Below are positions 39,521 through 51,195 of a stretch of 64,000 bases of DNA, piece after piece (position 1 is the first letter of the stretch; each line of letters begins with the position of its first letter). The stretch spans positions 9,779,271 to 9,843,270 of the forward strand of contig OY992834.1 in NCBI GenBank assembly GCA_963921425.1, in the 5' to 3' direction. This DNA comes from Dryas octopetala. Taxonomy: Eukaryota; Streptophyta; Magnoliopsida; Rosales; Rosaceae. The notes beneath the pieces are model-generated. The model ran no database searches, was not told the origin of the DNA, and worked only from the letters and a program-made list of their open reading frames with translations. The translations under genes and the position numbers were made by a program.

Positions 39521-41970
39521 TTAGTAGTCTTTGTTTCCAAAGTTCTTGCACCAGAGTTGTGAAGGAATCGGGCGAACTGGATGATGTGGTCGTTGCTGCA
39601 ATAAACATAAATCCCTCTTAGAACTAATCATAACCATAGGTTATGCAAATTTCAGCCTTTCAGTCATAAAAAGGGTGTGGCTCAACACAATTCAAGAGGA
39701 ACAGCATCTAATCCCACCGGAAAGATTCTGCCCTTTTGGGTAAGTAATAAGAAATTTCCAGTCCATATACATGCATTATCAAGGAATATTAAACATAGGA
39801 AGCATCCCAAAGAAATAATGTAGCAAAGACAAGTTTTTGCTGATGCACAAAGAAAGTAATACACAATTAAACAGCACCTTCCATCCACCATTATCTATTT
39901 ATCTCAAGGTAATAAAACATGAATATAAAACCAATTAATGCTTATTAGTATTTACAAAAGTACCATACAAAATATCAAAGAAAAAAAGATAACTGAGAGG
40001 AAAAAAAAGTTTTACTGACATATAAAAGTATCACATGGTTAACCAACAATAAACAATTTCTTCAACCCCATCATTGAGTCAATAAAAATCTGTATGCAAA
40101 AGATGGATGCATCTTGTCATACTTCACAAGTCCATGGGCCTAACTATCCTGGCCAGCTATTTAAATAATAGATGATCTGCATACAACTATGCATCCTTAG
40201 CCTATAGGGGCTTCAGCTAGCAAGTACCATTTATTATTAAGAGGCTTTTTAGAGTAGTGCAGAAGGCTTACTCAACGACAAGGGAACTTGTACTTCATCC
40301 CTAATCTTCAATAGCTTAATGTATACCAAACAAGCTAGTAATTATGATCAACAAGGTGTTGTGCTTAACTGGTAGGCATACTGGGTAAAACCGAAAAAGT
40401 ACAAACCTCAAAGAGACTGGCATAATGATCCCAAAGTTGCCATTAAAATTTCCAAAGTGGTCATGTTTTTTTTCTTCAAATTATGAAACAGAAAAGTAAA
40501 ATTCTACTTTGGATAAAGTAATTTGAAAATCCTTGGATCTTCCGAAGAGTATGTTTAGCACAAAATTGATGTTATCAGCATGAAATGTGACAGTTTTATT
40601 TAGTTTAGAAAGCATGCACAAACAAAACTTTATTGCAAAATATAATTATCCTTACCACCAAGTGCATCAACTAAAGGCATATAAAACCCAAGAATTTTAA
40701 ACCATAATTAGGACGAGATATGAGATAATTGATGTATGTCACTATTTACAATGTCTCTGTGCAAAAAAGTTGTAATACTCATAACTGTTAGTAACAGAGC
40801 TATTTAACAGTTACCAAAAATATGTAATTACCTATCAACAACAAGTACATGACTTAATGAAAACATCTTATGTTTCATTAGAAAGGAAACCCATTTGTAG
40901 TATAAAGATCTCTGACACTAGTAGCTTCTTCTAGATATATAATACAGCATCGTGATTTAAAAACTTGATGATGGGAGGGCCAAGAACAAAAAGACAGGAA
41001 AGCATTCGAGCAAGCAAACATTTAATCATCAAATGGAAAAGAAGTTCCAAAACATGTTTTTGTAAAGCCTAGTCAAGGCAAGCAAAAACTAGGGAATCTT
41101 TGCGTATATCTTAATTCCATCCTATAAATTATCTGATACTCTAGGTTTCAAGGGTTTTCCTTCAGGTTAAAGCTTAAAAGAATTCTTCTGCCCAGCCTCT
41201 ACCGCATCTTCCAAGCAGAATTCTATTACCGAAACAAACTGATTGAACAAATCAGTTTGCTTTGCTTAATTTTCACAAAGGTGTCTTATTTAAGGCCCAA
41301 TTTTTGCATAAACTCAAAGTTGTTACCAATTTACTATGTCATTTGAACTGAAAATCCAGACTATGCCACTCACAAATTGACAAATCTTCAATCACATAGA
41401 TAACCTTCAACCTTGATCAATCAGAATACTCACAATTCCAGATCATCTTGTATGCAAACCAGTAAAATCCCCATAAACTAAAAAATAAATAAATAAATGA
41501 GGCAATGACTCTCTTTCTAAGTTATCGAGAAATCCACAAATAAAAATTTAATTCTGAAAGTATACTAAATTAGCTAATTTGATTAATTTCACAAAGTAAA
41601 AACCTCAACCAAAGCCAAAGATTTCATAATAAGCTCGGTTCAGACAATTTTAGAGTTTATTCCAGGTCCTAATACTTCTACAATCCAAGATCCACAACTT
41701 TGCAGCTTCCTACATTTTCTCAGGAACCAATCACAAATCCAAAAACAGTTAAACGAAAGAAAAGGATGAGCTTAAGTGAGAGAAAGAGACCTCGAGCTCG
41801 GCAGATTTCATGGCGATGGGAATGCAGATGAGGAAAATGCCGGCCATGGCGAAGGCGGTGTTGCGCTTCCAGTGCTTGGGCCTACAGTAGGGCCCACCAC
41901 TCATGCTCCACACCTTGCTCCTGAAGTCTCCGTGGGACCCATCTCCATGTCCATGGTCACCTCCTCCCAT
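39521..41970 (-). CDS. Small single-pass membrane protein, plant complex I subunit-like
   Basis: complement(join(39521..39595,41791..41970)); two exons, 84 codons, with a 2195-bp intron that makes up most of the gene. The protein starts with a Gly/His-rich N-terminus (MGGGDHGHGDGSHG), followed by DFRSKVWSMSGGPYCRPKHW, a basic RRN/KRN turn and one membrane segment (FAMAGIFLICIPIAM, about residues 40-54). The tail QRPHHPVRPIPSQLWCKNFG ends in NKDY. From memory this corresponds to a small plant-only protein (At2g31490-like) reported in mitochondrial complex I; the exact subunit name is not certain. The architecture (short soluble N-terminus, one helix, short C-terminus) suits a peripheral inner-membrane subunit. 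There may also be an intron in the 5' leader (donor CAGTCAG|GTATGG near 42148, acceptor near 42002). Confidence 0.8.
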
Positions 41971-42179
41971 ACTCGATGATCACGAATACTCCTCTCTTCT
42001 CTGTTACGCAGTTACAGGAAAATGGATCAGAAAATCAAATACCACACAACCCAAAACCCGAATTAGCTTTGTGTAAGTGTGGGTGTGTATACATGTAGAT
42101 TGTGTGCATGAAAATTGAAGGAGAGGGGTCTGTTTCGATGTTCCATACCTGACTGAGGGTGAGGGGGTTGTAAAGTTGA

Positions 42180-43227
42180 AGACGACGACGAGCTGTGTGT
42201 TTGGGATTGTTTGGGTGTTCGTTCAGTTAGTGTGGATTGTTTGTCACTATATTTTTTGGGCTACCATATGTTGGAAGCTAAATTTTGGGCTGGCCCAATC
42301 TCTTGAGGGTTTAAAGGCCCAAATCTCCTCAAGGGTTCTTTTCTTTCCCAGTTTTACCCTTTTTGGAGGAATGTTTTCATGTGACCGTCATATGTGAACA
42401 ATATACATGTGGGTCCAATATACATGCTGTGAAAGAGAAATCACATATGACCGTCAGTCCGTCACATAACATGCAAAAAAAAAATCCCCTTTTTGGGGCA
42501 ACTTAGAGATGAACTGAAGAAATAAATGAAATCTTGATGGAATGGGCCACATTGGCATATTTTTAAAATTTTGAGGGATAAATTAACTAAATTTTTAGTT
42601 TATGAGACAATTTGACACTTAGGTCATAGTTGATAGAACAAAATGGCTATTAAGGCTAAATTGAATGTTGATGCAACTCGAGCGGATTTGAAAATCAACT
42701 CAAACTCAACCCAAGACCCAAACTTTTAATTCGAATTCATCCTCGAGCTCAACTCGGTCAGGTTAGAAAATGCTTAACCCGCAAACAATTTTATAATTCA
42801 AGTTGAGATACAAAGTCATAAATTCGAACGTAAAAGTATCATAGTTTATTTGATACATATGGTTTGCGATCACACATATTAGTTCTTAGTTTCTTACACT
42901 AAACCTTGTATCTGATTAAATAAATAAATAACAGCACAATTATAAATAGCCTCACAAGATGAGCTTTGGCCTTCGAAGGATACTCTAATTTGTACAAGAA
43001 TAAAATGCTCTGGACCCATCAAGTTATTCCACCAATATAGTACATTTGCATGGTATCTTCATAAAATTTTGAATGGTACATTGTATAACATTTGAAGTTT
43101 CTTGGGTTGAAAGATTGTTGCTCTCTAGAACAATTTTAACGATATTTTTTCCCAATCAAGTATGGTTGAAAGTAATGATTATCAATTAGTTCTACAATTA
43201 TGAAGCAATTTACAATATTTCATGGCA
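42180..43227. other. Intergenic
   Basis: Spacer between two minus-strand genes. A small inverted repeat (TGACCGTCATATGTGA at about 42381 against TCACATATGACCGTCA at about 42440) is the only structure seen. The rest is AT-rich. Confidence 0.5.
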
Positions 43228-46083
43228 TCAAGACTTAGCCTCAGTTGCAAGTGTCAATCTGACACCATCTCTAAATGAAATGGGAGAAATACCAAGTGTC
43301 TGAACCAGCTTAGTGATATCCATGGATATGTCAGGAGGGGACATTACTCCACGATCAACCTGAAAATTCAACATGGCAGTAAAAAAATTCTCAGGTATAG
43401 TATAGAAAGAATAAATAGATTGGTAGTGAAGCAAATTTAAAAGAAATGTTTTCGTATCAACTAGAAAGAAAAGAAAAAAGGTTTTTGTCTTTTGGTACAT
43501 TGGATGGGATCGAAACCTAGCCGTACTCCATTTTCCCACTTCTCCTTCACCACCTGGACTAGTCCCCAGGGGATTAGGCTTTCGTTGGCAAGTAAATGCG
43601 ACATATCACTTATCCCATGGGTTTGCAGAAAGAGGAGAAAACAAATGGCTGAACAATGTAACTTGCATCATGGTGTTGGTCACTATGTATCTCAAGCATA
43701 ACAAAAACTAGAAATGGTACAAGGTATACATACAGATGATGCAGACACCGATTTAACCAATGAGGGGTTGTATCCCCTAATATCCGCAACGGTCTCAGCC
43801 ATTTGAACACGGGATACCCTGTCTGGTCCACCAACATTTAGTAGCAACTTTGTTTGCTTACCCTCTGCAACAAGTGCCATGAATATTACAACCATCAAGA
43901 CACAAGTGAAACCACCAATGAGAATATAAAGTAGGAAATGTCCAATAGCCATGTCACAGACAGAGAAATCCATTTGACAAAGAGAAACATATTGTAGGTC
44001 CACAAATTTTGTTGGTCCAACAAGTATAAAAGCATGAAAGTTGGAACTTCATACCTGATATCCATCTTTTGGACAAAGCTAGTATGATGGCTACAACATC
44101 CTTTACATATACAGGGCATCGAAACTCATCATGAAAGAAATCGGTTGTATTTCCTTTGGAGAGGACACCATCAATCCACTACATCAATTACATGCAAATC
44201 ATTGATCTGACACAAAGTAAAGTAACCTAGATTGCATTTAGCAAATTGTCTTTATTGTCTTTCTATTCTTTACTCTGATTTCAATTTATTAGGTGACCTC
44301 CTAAACTAAACTTCCAACACAGTGACAAAAGTACAATTTAAGTTCTGTTTTCTGTTTATTCACCTGAATTGGAAGAGATTTTGGAACTGGTGAGACTGTC
44401 TGAGGCCCAAAGATGATACTGCTTCTCAGAATTGCAAAGTTTGAGCACTTTTCAGAAATGAACTGCTCGGCCACTACTTTTGATTTCCCATAAACATTTA
44501 CTGGAGCAGTTTCATCATCTTCCTTGTAAAAGGACTTCACCCCTTCATAAACTGATGGGAAAACACATCAGCCACATTTTAGGAATAGATATGAGCATGA
44601 AGGTATAATACAAAGATCAGTGGTTCAAACAGAAAAAGCAATGTCTGAAATGTGGATGCAGTCTCGCTGAATTAACAAAGACAAACAGAAAGGCATATGA
44701 AACCGTGTGTGAGGGAATGCTTAAGAAGGTCTTACATTTTAAATGTTCAGGAACTGAGACAGTACTTTGAGGTCATTAATCCTAATTCCATAGAAATATA
44801 AAGTGTTTGACCACCCAGAAAGGTTATTTAATATCATTTCTTGCACTCGCTGTTCCTGCTCGTTCTTATTTAAATGGAAATCAATAGAAATATGTGGTTT
44901 CCATAAACTTAGGAATGGCATTTCGGCAGGTAAAACATATAAGCTAAACATTGTTAGGGAAGTAAATTGTTTGAAAGAGATGACAATTGGATGAAAATCT
45001 CCAAATCATTAAAAGGTTATTCCATTCAACTAAGGTATGAATTCATGAAATGAACAATTTCAGATACCAAAGAAAATTCAAGCTTTAGAAATTCAGAGTC
45101 ATAAGACAAGGCTATTCATGATCGTCAGATACATGATCTATTTCATCACTTCAGTTGACAAAAGGGACAATTAAGAGACTTACCTTGATCAGTTGACAAA
45201 TGGATCAGAAGAGAATTACTCTCTTCTAAGCTCGATAACCAATCTACAAGAGAAGATGGTACATTAACAGACATAGCAGCAGCAGGATCCATTTCACAGG
45301 CACGGGGTACAGAGAGTGCAGCACAGTTTACAATCACATCAGGCTGGAAAATCAAAATCAATACACTTCTTAGCACTTATTGTTTATTTGAGTAAGTACT
45401 TGAGACCTTATTCATCTTTTCATTACAACTACATAAAAACACATAAAAGCAGCCAAATTGTTTGAGCAATTCAGAAATTGTAAGTTCCTAAGGCCTAAAC
45501 AACTAATGGCTTATATATGGATCAATAAGAGTCATAGGCACCCAAAAAACCATGTCAATTGACAAGTCTCAACTCAAAAATTGAACAGAAAGATAGCAAC
45601 TTTCCCAAATAATCCCACAACAAGATATAAAAGTAAGCAAAACACATTAAAGCTAGCACATTGAAGTTCAGCTGCTACAACATGGCAGTGTGGTATGTAA
45701 AATTTAAGACCCAGTAAACCAAAATTCATATCCCAGAATGCCCACTACTCCAAATCATCTACAAGTTGAAACCACTAATCAAAATCAGCGTAATTTTAAA
45801 AGAACAAAAATAAAAAAGAAGTCTTTGCTTAGTGAGTGGGGTGAGAACTGACCCTGCCAAAAGCTTGAGCAATGGCTTCAAATCCATGGCCGGTCTTCAA
45901 ATCGACATGGAAAGGCAGCAAATGAGGAAATGCATTGAGCAAAGCCTGGGGAGGAGGATTGGAGTGGTGGGTAAACGCCAGATCAAAAGGAGTGGCTCCT
46001 TGAATCTCTGAAAAGCCCTGCAGTACATGCTGGCCCAAGTAACCTGTGCCTCCCACTACCAAAACTCTCTTCCTACTACTCAT
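43228..46083 (-). CDS. Rossmann-fold dTDP-4-dehydrorhamnose reductase / MAT2B-like protein
   Basis: complement(join(43228..43359,43734..43864,44055..44178,44364..44551,45184..45343,45853..46083)); six exons, 321 codons, all GT..AG. An extended-SDR/RmlD-type fold with the nucleotide-binding GGTGYLG (11-17) and the YGKSK (151-155) Tyr-Lys pair. The internal blocks NCAALSVPRACEMDP, LSTDQ and RSSIIFGPQ are typical of the RmlD substrate-binding family that includes the human methionine adenosyltransferase beta subunit. Substrate and role in plants are not established by sequence; NADP binding is likely. Start chosen: MSSRKRVLVVGG, which puts the first beta strand at residues 6-10 as usual. An upstream in-frame ATG at 46242 would add 53 residues without family resemblance. 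From memory the Arabidopsis orthologue is At4g00560, next to NAD-ME2 and DGD2. Confidence 0.92.
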
Positions 46084-46508
46084 AATCCCAACTTTTCTGA
46101 TATCTCTGTGTTTGTGAAAATGTTGGCGATTCGATAAGCAGTAAATCTGATCTGGGTTTAGATGTTCTTGGCAGTTGGAAGTTAGTATCGTACGGTTGGC
46201 TTGATGGGTTATGATGAGGAAATTTCTGTTGTCAGTTGTCACTTCTTTGAAAGACCTATCCGGTATTGTGTTTTTTTCGTGTAATTGATTTTAGAGCCAA
46301 TGAAAAAAGATGGCCAGATTGTTCATTTGTTCATAAACTGAGTAAAAAGAAAAAGAAATGGCTTTGGTGAGTTTTATACTTTTACGTAAATGAGGTAATT
46401 TCACATTTTGTACACTTATTATTCACAATTTTTTACGTCCATTCAATCCGTCATAATACCCCAAACATAGTCAATTTTAGTCTCTTACCCTACATATGAA
46501 GGGGCAAA

Positions 46509-46640
46509 TGGATGATTTCATGCCCCCAACACCCCACCCCACCCCACCCCACCTTACCTCACCTCCCTCTCATCTTTGGCCACCGGCCAGCCCCTCACCT
46601 CCCTCTCATCTTTGGCCACCGGCCAGCCCCTATTGTCGAC
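46509..46640. repeat. CCCCA repeats and a 46-bp tandem duplication
   Basis: (CCCCA)n at about 46529-46551, followed by two adjacent copies of a unit starting CACCTCCCTCTCATCTTTGG and ending CCACCGGCCAGCCCCT. Non-coding. Confidence 0.75.
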
Positions 46641-46799
46641 TGCCTGCCCTCCCCCCTCCTGTCGTCACCTCCTTCCTCTTGGGTTCGGCAGCGTTCGTGT
46701 CAATAGAGAGAGAGGGAGAGGTGGCGCCAGGGGAGGGGGAAGTCACTGGCCGATGGCCGAACAAGGGAAAAAGAGTGAGGGTTGGTAGTGGGACATGAA

Positions 46800-48380
46800 A
46801 TCACCGATTTGCCTCTTCATGTGCAGGGCACGTGACTAAAATTGACGTTTATTTGGAGAATTTTGATGGATTTAATCAATGTGGCAAATGTTAGTTAATT
46901 ACTTAATTCATGAACGAATATGGCATACAAAAAAATTTGTAAATCAATACGAGAGAATAATAAGTAGACATTAATGTGAAATTAACTCTATGTAATTAAA
47001 GCTTGCAATTTATGTGAACTTCTTGTTCTATATTTTAAAGGCTGAATTACAATTTACTTGTACTTTCAATTTGGTACATCTAAATAAAAACATTTAAATG
47101 TCACAATGTCATACATCCCTCATCAACTCCGTCAAAATCCCCATCTCATGCTTATGTGGCATTGTTTGTTGCGTGTGTTGCAATGTTGGGCCCCACATTT
47201 TTGCTGATGTGTCCCCACATTGTCATAACTCATATGATATATTAAGTAATACATATTTTACTTAGATATTACTATATTAGTAATGCACTTGTCATAATTA
47301 AAGCTACATCATATTTTAATATGTATAAAAATAAATGAGATTATTTTGGACTTGATTGCAATGTTTTAAAAGTACAAAATTAAAATTACCAAAATTAAAA
47401 TTATGAAAGTAAAATAAAAAATAATTGAAATAACTGAAACTAAAAATGCAATTTGCCAAAAAACAAAACATTTTAAGGCCTGTCTGTAACAAACAAAAAA
47501 CATATATTTTAAGCCGTTATATAAAAATTCGACAATTATAGGATACATGTCGTTTACTTATTACAAGTTCTATCACTTGATTTTATTATCCGACAATTTA
47601 TAGGATACATGTCTCAGCAATTTTAGTATGCATAACATTATATCAAATTGATTTAAGTATACAAAAAAACATTATATCAAATGTTCTTTGTACATTTTGA
47701 GTGAAATTTATTTGAACATGATCCAATTAAACTTGGATTCCAGATCCAAATTGACTAATCGGGTTAAGTTGAGTTCACTTTGTAACCCACAAAATTTTTT
47801 ACTTGTATTCTTTTTTTTAGAAAGGAAAATGCTTGTTCATTTATGAAAAAGGAGTAGCGTTAATTGTCTCATCCCATATGTATTCACCCAACTTTCTTTC
47901 AATAAAGTTTATAACTACCAATTTTTGGAGTTGAGGGTAATTTTTTTTCTAACTTTGGGTTTAGGTTTCTAAACTTTCTTTAGATATTTGCAAAAGATAT
48001 TCTAAGATCTTGCACCGTTATTTTATGGACTTGGGTAGTGGTACCAATTTTCCAATTCTAAATTTCTAAGAGATTTCATGTTAGAGATTACTTGAAGACT
48101 AATTTATTGAAGTTTCCTTTGTATTTTTTTTTTTTTTTGAGAGAAAAGTTTCTTTATTCTTGAACACACCTGGTTTTTCATGTTACATAACATATATATT
48201 ATTTACTTTCCTTAAACACACCCGAATCTTTTGGTTACATATATTCACTTGATTGCGATCCCAATTGGCCGTTGGATTCAAATCACAAATCAAGATCTTG
48301 TGGATCCTTTGGCTGGCATTACTTGCAACGCCAAATTCCCTATTTCTAATCTCACTAGGAATACATACTAGTTGTAATTC
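46800..48380. other. Intergenic, AT-rich
   Basis: No gene seen. Contains A/T tracts and a duplicated word ACAATTATAGGATACATGTC / ACAATTTATAGGATACATGTC (47531 and 47591). Probably decayed repeat DNA between divergent genes. Confidence 0.5.
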
Positions 48381-48383
48381 CAC

Positions 48384-48394
48384 TATATATATAA
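48384..48394 (+). promoter_or_regulatory. TATA box of the B3 gene
   Basis: TATATATATAA about 30-40 bp upstream of the earliest usable ATGs. It places transcription start near 48415-48425, so the ATG at 48410 is probably not in the mRNA. Confidence 0.45.
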
Positions 48395-48424
48395 TTCTAG
48401 CCTTCTGAGTTGTGTATGTCACAT

Positions 48425-49930
48425 ATGTCGATGATGGGTTCATTACTAGGTTCCTTCAGTACTTTGTGGAGTGGAAAGAGGAGTAGAAGTAGCAGTAGAA
48501 GAAGAGCTGTGATGATGATGATGAGAAGGAATAATAATATTCGAGAAGAAGAAGTAGAAAAACAAGATCAGGAGAAGGAGATGGGGTTTCTGAGTGTGGA
48601 CGATTTCAAGGACACAAGTTTTGATGGGTTGTCGAGTCTTGATATTTTGGTGGAGGTTTGTGGTGTTGCAAGTCAAAAGTTGGAGCAAGAAAAGCTGATC
48701 AAAGAGACCAAGAATGATGTGATGATCAACAACAACAACAACAACAATGTGATGATCAATTACAAGGACCCTCATGACTCTGTTGCTGCTGATCAACAAT
48801 GTGATGAATTTGAAGCACACACAAGGGTTGATAATGGGTTGAAGAGAAAATATGATGGGGATGATTGCGATGAGAGAGATGGGGTTTCCAAGAAGAAGGT
48901 GAAGATGGCGTTCGTCAACAAGACTAAGGAGGAGAAGTTGATGATCAAAAAGGGTCAGATTCATATGTATGAACATGAACCCTCATCAACATCAAACGGT
49001 GATGGTGGTGGTGGTGGTGATTATAATTCATCCCCTGTCTCTGACATAATGGAGGAATTAGGGCAGTGTTTCAATGTGGCTAGGGCATACCCCCCACCAG
49101 TGCTTAATTATAAGCAACACTACCACCAGATGGGTATGGAATCAGTCAATTTGGTGCAGCCTTGTAATGGAGTACTAATAAGGTCAACAAGAGTGAACTC
49201 TACTTCTTGTGGTGATGGTGAACCACATAGAATTAGAATTCCTAATAATGGGTCGAAAAGGAAGTACACTGAAGTTGACCATGATGATGGTGAAGTGGGT
49301 CCCAAGAAGAAGAAGAAGAAGGTGTACATGAAGAGCAATTACAGGAAGATGAAGAAGGGTGCAGGTGGTGTTGTACTAGTGAACCTTAACAAGCCACCAG
49401 CAGAGTTGCCTGGTGAGTACAAGAGAGTGATCATAGAGAAGATGAATGGGACAGAGTTGAGAATGGTGATAGAGAAGGAGTTGTTCAACACTGATATAAT
49501 CCGAAAGTACAACAGGCTTTCACTGCCTCCCAACCAAATCTACTCCCATGATTTCTTGACAGAAGAAGAGATGGTTCGGCTTTGGAAGAGTTCGGGGTTG
49601 ACAGTGCCATTGGTAGACCCAATGCTTGGCAAAGAAGAGCAGATATGCTTGGGGCTGTGGAAGCTCTCAAGCAATGTTCACAAAAAGACGTATATTTTGA
49701 AGACTCAGTGGAATCACATTGTTGAAAAGAACGGCCTTGTTCCAGGTGATATAGTCCAGATTTGGTCATTCCGGACCGGCGCCGCTGCTGCTGCTGCTGA
49801 TAATCATCGGAATCATGGTCAGCTTAATTTGGCTCTTGTGGTGAAAAAGGCTCAGAAGAAACCTCAGACTCCAGTGGCGGAGCCACATAGGGACCAGGGG
49901 GGACACAGGCCCTTAGTATGTTGCTGTTGA
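48425..49930 (+). CDS. DUF313-type B3 domain transcription factor
   Basis: A single uninterrupted frame of up to 501 codons from this ATG (506 from 48410). Nuclear, predicted DNA-binding. N-terminus: a Ser/Arg-rich then acidic segment; MGFLSVDDFKDTSFDGLSSL at 48581 resembles the start of family members and could be the true start. Middle: Asn/Asp-rich low complexity, two basic clusters that look like nuclear signals (GVSKKKVK and GPKKKKKK), and a NNNNNNN run. C-terminal third: the B3 domain of the At2g31720-like/DUF313 subfamily, with RLSLPPNQIYSHDFL, VPLVDPMLGKEEQ, CLGLWKLS and WNHIVEKNGLVPGDIVQIWS. No intron. The last about 20 residues (after KKPQTPVAEPH) derive from DNA that resembles a transposon end (CAGTGGCGGAGCCA), so the native C-terminus may have been altered. 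A degenerate relative lies at 1122-1609. Confidence 0.88.
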   Translation: MSMMGSLLGSFSTLWSGKRSRSSSRRRAVMMMMRRNNNIREEEVEKQDQEKEMGFLSVDDFKDTSFDGLSSLDILVEVCGVASQKLEQEKLIKETKNDVMINNNNNNNVMINYKDPHDSVAADQQCDEFEAHTRVDNGLKRKYDGDDCDERDGVSKKKVKMAFVNKTKEEKLMIKKGQIHMYEHEPSSTSNGDGGGGGDYNSSPVSDIMEELGQCFNVARAYPPPVLNYKQHYHQMGMESVNLVQPCNGVLIRSTRVNSTSCGDGEPHRIRIPNNGSKRKYTEVDHDDGEVGPKKKKKKVYMKSNYRKMKKGAGGVVLVNLNKPPAELPGEYKRVIIEKMNGTELRMVIEKELFNTDIIRKYNRLSLPPNQIYSHDFLTEEEMVRLWKSSGLTVPLVDPMLGKEEQICLGLWKLSSNVHKKTYILKTQWNHIVEKNGLVPGDIVQIWSFRTGAAAAAADNHRNHGQLNLALVVKKAQKKPQTPVAEPHRDQGGHRPLVCCC

Positions 49931-50520
49931 GTTTGGTAGTTTAGTTATTAGTTGGTTTGCTTTCCATGGTGCTTGTGGGGTCACAGAATCAAATTAGTTT
50001 TTATAGTTGCCTCTTGGGCTTTCTTCTTTTGGACCTTCTGTCATGTTTTCAGTATTCTAAAACATTTCCATTTTTTATTTGTCTTTGTAATTTTTTTTAG
50101 TCATACTGACAATGTTCCACAATTAAACCAATTTGATGTGCTTGTCCCTGCTAGTATTGCTTCTTTCCAGATTTCATCAAAACCCGGTTCTTTAGGGAAA
50201 CTTGTGTCTCTTCTATCATTTGAGGCCAATGTTTGAATAATTTGTTCACACGCACAAGCAGTAAAAATATGAGTGGTGGATCATCTTTTAGGGATTGAAA
50301 GTCCAAGCAAAATGTCATTTTAAGACCTCAAAGATCCTCTGCATATCATAAGATTCATAATAACAAGAATTATCAAACATTCTTCACCACCTCATATCTT
50401 CAACCAATCAATATTGATAATGCAAAATATTGAGGTTTTTCCCCTTTCCAAACATAAAGGATTGCAAGTTAGAAAGTCAAAATTCATACAATTATACCTC
50501 AGATGTCATAGTCAACAAAA
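49931..50520. other. 3' flank of the B3 gene
   Basis: AT-rich; an open frame of 94 codons at 49952 has no recognised domain. Likely 3' untranslated and spacer DNA between convergent genes. Confidence 0.45.
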
Positions 50521-50529
50521 AAATACAGA

Positions 50530-51195
50530 GAAAATCATAAGAAAATGCACATCTCTACCATAGGGAAAATAAAATGAAATCATGAGCCGTTATTCACAAA
50601 GTTTTTAACTTTTAACATCCTATACCGCTACAAATGAAGCAACCAGACAAGGTATTGGTATACATTTTCCATATTTTTATACTTGTTTGCTCTTTCACCG
50701 GTTGATTGTTGTTTGCCAAAGGTAATCCACAACATAGATTAAATCTGAGCAACACAATGCCAAACATTTTAAGAATACACATTCCCATTCAACCCTCTTC
50801 TGCCGGATAAGTGCATTTGGTACCCTGAATCTAAAGGCTTGTTCACTGCCAATCTGGATGTAGTTAAATATACCTAGTGGAGCAAGCAGCCAAGATCTTT
50901 GTAATTCAGGGTCACTCTCTGATCAAGAATGGGAAAGCTTAAATCAACACAAAAAAGACAGAAAATCATAAGAAAATGAACATCTCTACCATAGAGAAAA
51001 CAAAAGGGAATCATGAGCTGTTCAATAAGTTTTTAAACTTTGCAACATCCTATACAGCCACAAACGAGGCAACCAGGAAAGGTATTATTATATTCCAATA
51101 GCTACAAACAAGTTCCGAAACATTTATACTTTTGGTCTTTCACTGCTTGATTTCTGTTTGCTAAAGGTAACACACAGTGTAGACTGTATCTGGCT
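50530..51195. repeat. Duplicated 3' flank of the downstream minus-strand gene
   Basis: 50535-50755 and 50957-51190 are diverged copies of the same sequence (AAAATCATAAGAAAATG..ACATCTCTACCATAG, then ACATCCTATAC and CAAC(C)AG..AAGGTATT). The right copy abuts the stop codon of the gene at 51196, so the left copy is a second, displaced copy of its 3' untranslated region. Confidence 0.7.

Noticed and set aside
46084..46242. An N-terminal extension of the Rossmann-fold protein to the ATG at 46242
   Set aside because: The extra 53 residues have no family resemblance and lie in probable leader DNA; MSSRKRVLVVGG places the nucleotide-binding strand in the normal position.
48446..48976. A 176-codon minus-strand frame opposite the B3 gene
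   Set aside because: His/Val/Ile-rich translation of the complementary Asn/Asp/Met codon runs; the plus strand encodes a recognisable B3 protein.
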